Of a stretch of DNA of 5,791 nt, positions 1-4,792 are shown piece after piece. The notes under the pieces were generated by a model. That model searched no databases and was not told the DNA's origin. It saw nothing but the letters and a program-made list of their open reading frames with translations. Positions within the stretch are counted from its first letter, which is position 1. Each line of letters begins with the position of its first letter. The translations under genes and the position numbers were made by a program. This DNA comes from an uncultured Terriglobus sp. (lineage in GTDB: Bacteria > Acidobacteriota > Terriglobia > Terriglobales > Acidobacteriaceae), in contig CALMRM010000020.1 of the NCBI GenBank assembly GCA_937871605.1, positions 186-5,976 on the forward strand. Reading direction: 5' to 3'.

Positions 1-714
1 CAGCGCAAGCCCAATCAGCACATCCAGCAGGTCATCATTTTCGGCGATGCACGTTCCTTCGAACGGCGGCTCGTTGATGCGACCGTGCATCTGCTCGAAC
101 TCACCTTCCAAAGTCGGACAGACGTTGCCCAGGAGGACCTCGCCCCGCGCCATGCGGTCGCGGCTGATGCCCAGCAGTGCTGCCGCGGCGGCATTGGCAT
201 AGGTCAAACGACCGGAGGGCTGGCTGATCAGCAACCCTACCGGCATGGCGTCGACCAGGTTGTGAAAACGGGACTCGCTCACGGCAAGGGCCCGCTCCGC
301 TGCGCGCCTGGAGCGCCGTGTAGCCGCCTCCCGCAGTTCCCGCTCCACCACCGGAATCAGCCGAGCAAGGTTCTGCTTGGTCACGTAGTCCTGCGCACCC
401 GCTCGCATGCTCTCCACCGCTGTCTCTTCAGAGATGGCGCCCGACATCATGATGAACGGCAAATCATGGCCGCTACCGCGCACGAGCTGCAGCGCGGCAG
501 GTCCGCTGAAGTTTGGCAGGTTGTAATCCGCGATCACCAGGTCAGGAAGCGCCGCACCCAATGCATCTCGCATCTCAGCGGCAGTCTCCACGCGCACAAG
601 GGAGAGATTGAAGCCGCCACGCCGAAGATGGCGCTCCAGTAACGCCGCATCGTCCTGGTTGTCTTCCACCAGCAGCAGGTGCAACTGTTGACGGCTTAAC
701 TCAGTGGTGGGCAT
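1..714 (-). CDS. Receiver-PAS signalling protein, 3' part outside the window
   Basis: The frame is open from an ATG at 714 to the left edge (238 codons, no stop), so the C-terminus is missing. Residues about 11-125 form a CheY-like receiver: acidic pair E17-D18 in LLVEDNQDD, phospho-acceptor D63 in PDLVIADYNLP, S91 in MMSG and K113 in YVTKQNL, so it should accept phosphate. Residues about 126-146 are a charged, probably helical linker. Residues about 147-238 look like a PAS domain (SESRFHNLVDAMPVGLL, then TYANAAAAALLG), still running at the edge. Family knowledge says receiver-PAS proteins usually continue into a kinase, GGDEF or EAL module; which one cannot be seen. The ATG overlaps the end of the upstream response regulator gene by 19 bp in another frame, pointing to translational coupling in a kinase-regulator operon. 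No clear Shine-Dalgarno sequence precedes it. The receiver and PAS calls are firm; the output is unknown. Confidence 0.88.
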   Translation of the reverse strand, partial: MPTTELSRQQLHLLLVEDNQDDAALLERHLRRGGFNLSLVRVETAAEMRDALGAALPDLVIADYNLPNFSGPAALQLVRGSGHDLPFIMMSGAISEETAVESMRAGAQDYVTKQNLARLIPVVERELREAATRRSRRAAERALAVSESRFHNLVDAMPVGLLISQPSGRLTYANAAAAALLGISRDRMARGEVLLGNVCPTLEGEFEQMHGRINEPPFEGTCIAENDDLLDVLIGLAL

Positions 715-1121
715 TCGTTAAGCACCAGCCAGTACATGCCGAGCTGCCGCGTGGCTTCTGCAAAGTCGTTGAAGTTCACTGGCTTGCGGATGTAGCTGTT
801 CACGCCTAGCTTGTAGCTGCGTACCACATCCCGCTCCTCGTCGGAAGAGGTGAGCACCACGACCGGCAGCATGCTGGTGGCATCGCTCTGACGGATGCGG
901 CGGAGCACTTCCAAGCCTTCAATCTTGGGTAGCTTCAGGTCCAGCAAAATGAGTTGTGGACGAATCGCATTCGGGCCAAAGAGTGCGTTGATTGCCTCCT
1001 CCCCGTCGCGCGCGACATGCACATCATTCGCGATGTTGCTCTTCTTCAAGGCGCGAATCGTCAGCAACTCGTGATCCGGATCATCTTCGACCAGCAGAAT
1101 CAATCGTGTCACCTCAGCCAT
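696..1121 (-). CDS. Single-domain response regulator, Rcp1-like
   Basis: This 141-residue protein is one CheY-like receiver with no output domain. Visible active-site residues are E12, D13 and D14 in LLVEDDPDHELL, phospho-acceptor D61 in LILLDLKLPKIEGLEVL, T91 in VVLTSSDEERDV, aromatic Y110 and K113 in SYIRKPV. The PKIEGLEVLRRIR stretch and the ending with MYWLVLNECPP are typical of the Rcp1 subgroup, named for the partner of the cyanobacterial phytochrome kinase Cph1. Such regulators act by relaying phosphate or by protein contact, not by binding DNA. The ATG at 1121 lies 4 bp after the kinase stop codon and has a good AGGA ribosome site, so this start is well supported. The 3' end overlaps the receiver-PAS gene by 19 bp. 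The adjacent CHASE3 kinase is the obvious phosphodonor by inference. The target is unknown. Confidence 0.93.
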   Translation of the reverse strand: MAEVTRLILLVEDDPDHELLTIRALKKSNIANDVHVARDGEEAINALFGPNAIRPQLILLDLKLPKIEGLEVLRRIRQSDATSMLPVVVLTSSDEERDVVRSYKLGVNSYIRKPVNFNDFAEATRQLGMYWLVLNECPPLS

Positions 1122-1125
1122 GCGA

Positions 1126-2556
1126 TCATCCTAGCGTAAACCAGAAGGTGGCACCACGGTTCACGGCGCTGTCTGCCCAGATGCTGCCGCCATGCCGGCG
1201 AACCACCCTGGCTACGGTTGCCAAACCGATGCCGGAGCCTTTGAAGTCCCTGTCCCCATGGAGACGATTGAACGCGTTGAAGAGTTTATCGGCATACTGC
1301 ATGTCGAATCCAGCGCCATTGTCGCTGGTACGCCAGGCGTTCCGCTCAGCGTCCCAGCCAAAGGTGATCTCAGCGACCGGCTGCTTCCCGGTGAACTTGA
1401 CCGCGTTACCCAGCAGGTTTTCCAACGCAACCTGTACCAGCTTCGGGTCAGCAATCGCCGGGGGACCAACCGAGATGTGGAAGTGCAGCGTGCGTTCTGC
1501 GTTCTCCTCTCGCAGCGTATCGGCCACGTGGTGCGCGATCTCTGCCACGTTGATCGGCTCACGCACAAGCTCCACACGCGTAATCCGCGAAAGTTGCAGC
1601 AAGGAATCGATCAGCTGGCCCATGCGCTGAACGCCAACCCGCACGCGCCGGATGTAGTCCCTTCCCGCTCCGTCCACCGCCTCGGCGTAGTCCTCTTCCA
1701 ATGCCAGGCTGAACCCATCGATGGTGCGCAGCGGCGCGCGTAGATCGTGGGAAACGGAGTAACTGAAGGCCTCCAGCTCACGGTTGGTCGCTTCCAGTTC
1801 CGCAGTGCGTTCGCGCACGCGCACTTCCAACTGCGCATTCAGCAGGCGGACCTCTTCCGCGTTACGCTCAGCCTCTGCGCGAGCCACCGCCAGGCGCTCA
1901 GCGTCCTGCTCTGACAGCAGTCGAAGGGTCCGCTCTTCCACAAAGTAGTACGTCACAAACGCAATCATCAGGAGGTCCATGACACAGGCCAGGCCCACCG
2001 CGAACAGCGTCGTTCTCCCGTAGTGTCGCGCTTGCTCGCCGCGTTGGAGCAGCAGGCGCTGCTCCTCGCTGACGACTGCGGTACTGACAGCTCGAAGCCT
2101 CTCCATCTCACGGGCACCACGGCCCTGGGACGCAAGGGCCTGCGCCCCCTCAAAGCCTAGCGTGATACGCGCATGGATGACATCCCGCAACACGCTCATA
2201 CGCCTGGCCGCCAGCACGGCCATCTCCGCACCGTTCTTCTGCTGCACTGGGTTGTCGCTTGTCAGATCTCGAAGCCGCTGTATGTCTCGGCCCAGTGAGC
2301 CCTCGACTGCCTGGTACGGCTGCAGCAACGGCTGACTGCCCGTGATCAGAAAGCCACGCGTCGACGATTCAGCCGTGGTCACCTCGGCCATGATGTAGTT
2401 GTCCTGGCCTATGACCTCCCACGTATGCGCCAGCCACGACTCGCTCTGCAGCAGAGAGCGTGTCGCGGCAATGGCGAACCACGTGTTGAGGCCTACCACC
2501 AGCAGGGCGGCCAATAAGGCAAGCGGAACAAAGGAACGTGCAGACCGTCGGGCCAT
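1126..2556 (-). CDS. CHASE3-domain sensor histidine kinase
   Basis: This is a 476-residue inner-membrane sensor kinase. The first membrane segment is about residues 10-31. An extracytoplasmic CHASE3 domain follows, about 38-175, with the family hallmark STRGFLITG at 65-73 and EEQRLLLQRGEQ near its end. The second membrane segment is about 184-206. A charged coiled coil, about 210-262, links to HisKA, where SYSVSHDLRAPLRTIDGF carries the phospho-acceptor H270. The ATP-binding domain shows the N box ENLLGNAVKFT (N380, N384), the G1 box DNGAGFDM at 412-419, the F box region LFNAFNRLH and the G2 box GSGIGLA at 440-446. All catalytic motifs are present. The protein stops shortly after FWFTLG, so there is no attached receiver; the separate regulator gene 4 bp downstream fills that role. 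CHASE3 ligands are largely unknown, and this signal cannot be named. The ATG at 2556 gives a sensible N-terminus (RR then hydrophobic), but has no strong Shine-Dalgarno sequence. Confidence 0.95.
   Translation of the reverse strand: MARRSARSFVPLALLAALLVVGLNTWFAIAATRSLLQSESWLAHTWEVIGQDNYIMAEVTTAESSTRGFLITGSQPLLQPYQAVEGSLGRDIQRLRDLTSDNPVQQKNGAEMAVLAARRMSVLRDVIHARITLGFEGAQALASQGRGAREMERLRAVSTAVVSEEQRLLLQRGEQARHYGRTTLFAVGLACVMDLLMIAFVTYYFVEERTLRLLSEQDAERLAVARAEAERNAEEVRLLNAQLEVRVRERTAELEATNRELEAFSYSVSHDLRAPLRTIDGFSLALEEDYAEAVDGAGRDYIRRVRVGVQRMGQLIDSLLQLSRITRVELVREPINVAEIAHHVADTLREENAERTLHFHISVGPPAIADPKLVQVALENLLGNAVKFTGKQPVAEITFGWDAERNAWRTSDNGAGFDMQYADKLFNAFNRLHGDRDFKGSGIGLATVARVVRRHGGSIWADSAVNRGATFWFTLG
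1129..1132 (-). promoter_or_regulatory. Ribosome binding site of the Rcp1-like regulator
   Basis: AGGA lies 7 nt before the ATG at 1121. It falls within the last codons of the kinase gene (CTA GGA TGA), so ribosomes finishing the kinase are placed to restart on the regulator. This site fixes the regulator start and supports one polycistronic message. Confidence 0.6.
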
Positions 2557-2591
2557 GGCTCGATTCTACCGAGCGAGGCTTCCCTGCAAGA

Positions 2592-2622
2592 AGGATAGTT
2601 GGTGGACGCGGTAGGAATTCAA
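2592..2622 (-). promoter_or_regulatory. Candidate promoter for the kinase operon
   Basis: On the minus strand TTGAAT (2622-2617) and TATCCT (2597-2592) are 19 bp apart, each matching 4 of 6 consensus bases, about 36 bp before the kinase ATG. The spacer holds the extra copy of the tRNA 3' end, and the -35 box straddles the junction with the 127-bp segment. The spacer is longer than the ideal 17 bp. A competing option is TAGAAT at 2568-2563, which would give an almost leaderless message and would fit the lack of a Shine-Dalgarno sequence. TAGAAT also lies in a small hairpin (GCTCG 2558-2562 with CGAGC 2570-2574) next to the start codon. Weak evidence only. Confidence 0.22.
2600..2618 (-). repeat. 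Extra copy of the tRNA-Lys 3' end (possible attachment site)
   Basis: The 19 bases TGGTGGACGCGGTAGGAAT (plus strand) are identical to 2746-2764, which is the 3' end of the tRNA-Lys gene from the T loop through CCA. Identity stops abruptly on both sides (2599 differs from 2745, 2619 from 2765). There is no remainder of a second tRNA next to it. Tyrosine integrases typically leave such a copy when an element inserts at a tRNA 3' end. Confidence 0.75.
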
Positions 2623-2745
2623 TTAACAACTTACGCCGTTGTAAGCAATGCAGGCGGCGGATGACTCATGCAGTCTATGTGATGCACCTTAGTTGAACAA
2701 ACAACGCGCTTCACGACGCGCATGGTGCGTAAGTCGTTGATTTGA
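2619..2745. mobile_element. Possible 127-bp miniature element or scar at tRNA-Lys
   Basis: This segment lies exactly between the two 19-bp copies of the tRNA 3' end. Its left end reads TCAATTAACAACTTACGC (2619-2636). Its right end, on the opposite strand, reads TCAAATCAACGACTTACGC (2745-2727). They align at 16 of 19 columns with one gap and two mismatches, including eight identical inner bases. Each end can also fold locally: CTTAC 2630-2634 with GTAAG 2641-2645, and ACGAC-GCGCA (2713-2722) with TGCGT (2726-2730) and GTCGT (2733-2737). It holds no coding capacity. The direct repeat plus inverted repeat layout suggests a non-autonomous mobile element or the collapsed remnant of a larger one. 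A partial tRNA duplication is the alternative. Confidence 0.42.
2672..2700 (-). promoter_or_regulatory. Second candidate promoter inside the 127-bp segment
   Basis: TTGTTC (2700-2695) and TAGACT (2677-2672) are separated by exactly 17 bp and point at the kinase operon, leaving a leader of about 110 nt. The matches are 3 of 6 and 4 of 6. If real, the segment between the tRNA-end repeats would carry an outward promoter. It could also be chance. Confidence 0.18.
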
Positions 2746-2821
2746 TGGTGGACGCGGTAGGAATCGAACCTACAACCTGTCGATTAAGAGTCGAATGCTC
2801 TGCCAGTTGAGCTACGCGTCC
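2746..2821 (-). tRNA. tRNA-Lys, anticodon CTT
   Basis: A complete 76-nt tRNA with encoded CCA, decoding AAG. The acceptor arm GGACGCG (2821-2815) pairs fully with CGCGTCC (2756-2750), followed by discriminator A and CCA. The D arm is GCTC/GAGC. The anticodon loop is CTCTTAA at 2790-2784, with the anticodon CTT at 2788-2786; the stem has one mismatch at its base (T27 against C43). The T arm is GTAGG-TTCGATT-CCTAC. The last 19 bases are repeated at 2600-2618. No convincing promoter is visible in the 94 bp upstream. Confidence 0.97.
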
Positions 2822-2849
2822 GAGGTGGCACTTCTCTCGCGGTCAGCAC

Positions 2850-2919
2850 GAAGCGTTACGCTTCCAGCACAGTACCGCCAGCCACTCAGTGAGTGTAGCA
2901 CGGCTAGCGGCGTCGCTAG
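2850..2919. other. Cluster of three small hairpins between the barrel gene and tRNA-Lys
   Basis: The 94-bp gap holds three perfect inverted repeats: CTAGCG/CGCTAG with a 4-nt loop (2904-2919, containing the barrel gene's TAG stop), CACTC/GAGTG with a 3-nt loop (2883-2895) and GAAGCG/CGCTTC with a 3-nt loop (2850-2864). None is followed by a T run on the minus strand. They may end or process the upstream message or shape tRNA processing, but they are not canonical intrinsic terminators. Confidence 0.4.
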
Positions 2920-4664
2920 AACGAGAACGACAGCCCTGCCTGCAGCATGCGCGGTGTCTGCGCCAGATACAGGGTTTGGCCATCCGTCGAAACAAAGGGC
3001 TGGTAGCCCTCGGCCAGCAGGTTTTGCACGTCGACCAGCGCCTCTAACCCACGGGGTGCGAAGTGCAGTTTGCCCAGAGACTGACGGATGGAACAGGAAA
3101 GGTACGCACCATCCCCACCGATATGGAACGAGTCCACAGCGGTCACTGTATGCGCAGGTTGCCAGCGGTACGCAGCCCGCACCGTGGTGCCCAGCCTGGG
3201 CAGCTTGCCATCCAGTGACGCCCTGGCCGCAACGCTTGCTGTTGGCGTAAGCCCGTTCAAAACGTCGTTGAGCCCGCTGTTCCTCAGGCCTGTCGCCCGC
3301 AGCGACTCGCCGCTGGAAAACTCCGCGCCTGCCTGCAACTGCTTGCCCAGCGGGTGGCGATAGGCAATGCGGACGCCGCTGCTGCTGTAGTCCCGTGCAG
3401 CCACACGGAAGGTGCGTGTGGTGGGGTCGGCAAGGAGGCCGTCCGTACGCTGTTCAACGCTGGACAACTGGCCCGATCCCGCCACAAGCGGGTTCACGGC
3501 CCGATCGCGGTACAGCACCACCGCAGCTGTGCCGCCGCCGGGCAGGGTGCCTTCTACGGTGAACGCCTGGTGCGTGCCGCTCTCCAGCCGCAGGTGCCCC
3601 GAGCGGAAGACTGCAACCGGCAGGGCTGCCTGCGCCTGGTCCAGGTCATCTAGGCTTTCGGTACCGCGGGCACGGGTCAGGCTATACGCAACCACGACGC
3701 CGGTCCCTGGCCGTGCCGCCACCCGCAAAAACGGTTCCATCGCGAATGCATTTCCATGCAGCGAGGTGTTGCGAAGCACAGTCCCCACATCGACCCGGAC
3801 GAGATCGCCCAGCTCAATCCGCTGCCCAGATCGCACGGTGACTGCCTGCAGGCCGTTTCCAGCCCGGCTGTCCAGCAGCTCAGGGTGGCTGCTGTAACTC
3901 ACAAGGAGGCGCGAACGGCCATTCCATGGCGTCTGGCGCTGCAGGCCGGCACTGATGTCGGCGGACGGCGCTACCGGGTAGGGTGAACGCGTGCCGGACA
4001 GGTCCGCCCGCAGCACAGCTCCGCTGCCATCTCGATCGCTATGCGTCAGGACGAGAATGTTGTGGCTGCCACCACGCGCAAAACCGCCGTCACTCTCACG
4101 GAGAGTAACGCTGCCACCCGTGGCCCCGCGCCCCGCGTCTTGCCTGCTGGAGGAAACGGCGGTAACGTCTGGCTGACCGTTTTCGGTCGAGTCCTCGCCC
4201 CCATCCGCCAGGCGCAGGATGGAGCGGCCCGCGGAGGAGCGCAAGGTCCAAGTCCAATCGTCGTTCGGCTCACTCCCGGTACGGCGTGACACGGGAAGCC
4301 AGCCATCCGGTGCCAGCAGCGTCGAAAGCGTTAGATTCACGACAGCGCGCGAACCACTCACGATCTGCAGACGCTCCCGCATGGCAGGCATCAGCAGCGC
4401 AGCCGTTGCGCGGATGCGGTAGCTGCCTGGTTGTAGCAGGAAGTGATACAGCCCGCGCGAGTCCGTGATCGCAGCCGCACCCACAGTTGCATCGGGCAGC
4501 AGCGCCTCGACACGCGCGCCCATCTGCGGCACACCGTCGCTATCGCGAACCAGGCCGCTCACCGACGCAGCTCTGTTCAGCTGGCCCACCTGCGCCACCA
4601 GCACTGGCGTAGCTGCCAGAGCAAGTGTCAGGACACATCCGGGTTGCAGAAATAACCGATTCAC
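2916..4664 (-). CDS. Exported carboxypeptidase-regulatory-like protein with outer-membrane barrel
   Basis: This 582-residue protein starts with GTG at 4664; no in-frame ATG is available nearby. Residues 1-24 form a signal peptide (MNRLF, then hydrophobic VLTLALAATPVLVA, cleavage near VLVA-Q). Residues about 34-115 match the CarboxypepD_reg fold, a transthyretin-like beta sandwich: SVSGLVRDSDGVPQMGARV, then TDSRGLYHFLLQPGSYRIRA. A linker rich in polar residues contains DDWTWTLRSSAGRSILR (135-151). From about residue 215 the chain becomes alternating beta-strand sequence, such as GVRIAYRHPLGKQLQAGAEFS and TTVRAAYRW, and it ends in GLSFSF with a terminal Phe, the usual outer-membrane assembly signal. 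Acidobacteriota have many such proteins, often TonB-dependent receptors near 1,000 residues. This one is short, and I see no TonB plug. It is likely a small barrel in the outer membrane; the substrate is unknown. It may be co-transcribed with the GWxTD gene 128 bp upstream. Confidence 0.82.
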   Translation of the reverse strand: MNRLFLQPGCVLTLALAATPVLVAQVGQLNRAASVSGLVRDSDGVPQMGARVEALLPDATVGAAAITDSRGLYHFLLQPGSYRIRATAALLMPAMRERLQIVSGSRAVVNLTLSTLLAPDGWLPVSRRTGSEPNDDWTWTLRSSAGRSILRLADGGEDSTENGQPDVTAVSSSRQDAGRGATGGSVTLRESDGGFARGGSHNILVLTHSDRDGSGAVLRADLSGTRSPYPVAPSADISAGLQRQTPWNGRSRLLVSYSSHPELLDSRAGNGLQAVTVRSGQRIELGDLVRVDVGTVLRNTSLHGNAFAMEPFLRVAARPGTGVVVAYSLTRARGTESLDDLDQAQAALPVAVFRSGHLRLESGTHQAFTVEGTLPGGGTAAVVLYRDRAVNPLVAGSGQLSSVEQRTDGLLADPTTRTFRVAARDYSSSGVRIAYRHPLGKQLQAGAEFSSGESLRATGLRNSGLNDVLNGLTPTASVAARASLDGKLPRLGTTVRAAYRWQPAHTVTAVDSFHIGGDGAYLSCSIRQSLGKLHFAPRGLEALVDVQNLLAEGYQPFVSTDGQTLYLAQTPRMLQAGLSFSF

Positions 4665-4673
4665 CAGGTGAAT
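4659..4673. promoter_or_regulatory. Perfect 15-bp palindrome over the GTG start
   Basis: ATTCACCAGGTGAAT is a perfect 7-1-7 dyad that includes the GTG start codon (4664-4662) of the barrel gene. It could be an operator for a dimeric repressor. In RNA it could be a 6-bp hairpin with a 3-nt loop covering the start. An AGGG at minus-strand 11 nt upstream is a poor ribosome site, so initiation may be weak or controlled. Function is inferred from symmetry alone. Confidence 0.35.
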
Positions 4674-4696
4674 AGCCCTACTGCGTTTCTGGCCAT
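4661..4696 (-). CDS. Possible 11-residue leader peptide
   Basis: ATG at 4696 opens a short frame encoding MARNAVGLFTW, whose TGA stop overlaps the GTG start of the barrel gene as GTGA. This arrangement allows stop-restart coupling, which could help initiate on GTG in a region with a poor ribosome site. It has no strong ribosome site of its own and is short enough to be chance. Confidence 0.15.
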   Translation of the reverse strand: MARNAVGLFTW

Positions 4697-4737
4697 GCCC
4701 AGCAGTTCAACGTCCGAACCTGGGAAGATGGATCGAC

Positions 4738-4776
4738 GGAGGAGACCCGCTGTACTGTCCTGCGGTGCCTCTCTCC
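4738..4776 (-). terminator. Imperfect hairpin downstream of the GWxTD gene
   Basis: Seventeen bases after the GWxTD stop codon, CTCC (4773-4776) can pair with GGAG (4738-4741), and GCGG (4762-4765) with CCGC (4747-4750), with bulges between. There is no T run on the minus strand side, so this is at best a weak or factor-dependent terminator. Read-through into the barrel gene remains possible. Confidence 0.2.
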
Positions 4777-4792
4777 TGAGTTCGAGACAAGT

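Noticed and set aside
85..642. A 185-codon open frame on the plus strand
   Set aside because: It lies opposite the receiver-PAS gene, whose translation shows clear domain motifs. The antisense product is rich in R, H, Q and C and shows no domain.
1192..1743. Long plus-strand open frames opposite the kinase and the barrel gene (also 3412-3897)
   Set aside because: They mirror real coding sequence of high GC, give low-complexity products and match no family I recognise.
2711..2738. Intrinsic terminator after tRNA-Lys
   Set aside because: A hairpin with an AA bulge is present, but no T run follows directly on the minus strand, and its outer arm overlaps the inverted end repeat, which explains the symmetry as well.
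2619..2745. A second, decayed tRNA gene between the repeats
   Set aside because: Beyond the 19-bp copy at 2600-2618 there are no D-arm or anticodon-arm sequences at the expected spacing.
4635..4637. Cys10 of the barrel protein as a lipoprotein site
   Set aside because: The preceding residues QPG do not form a lipobox, and the hydrophobic stretch follows rather than precedes the cysteine.
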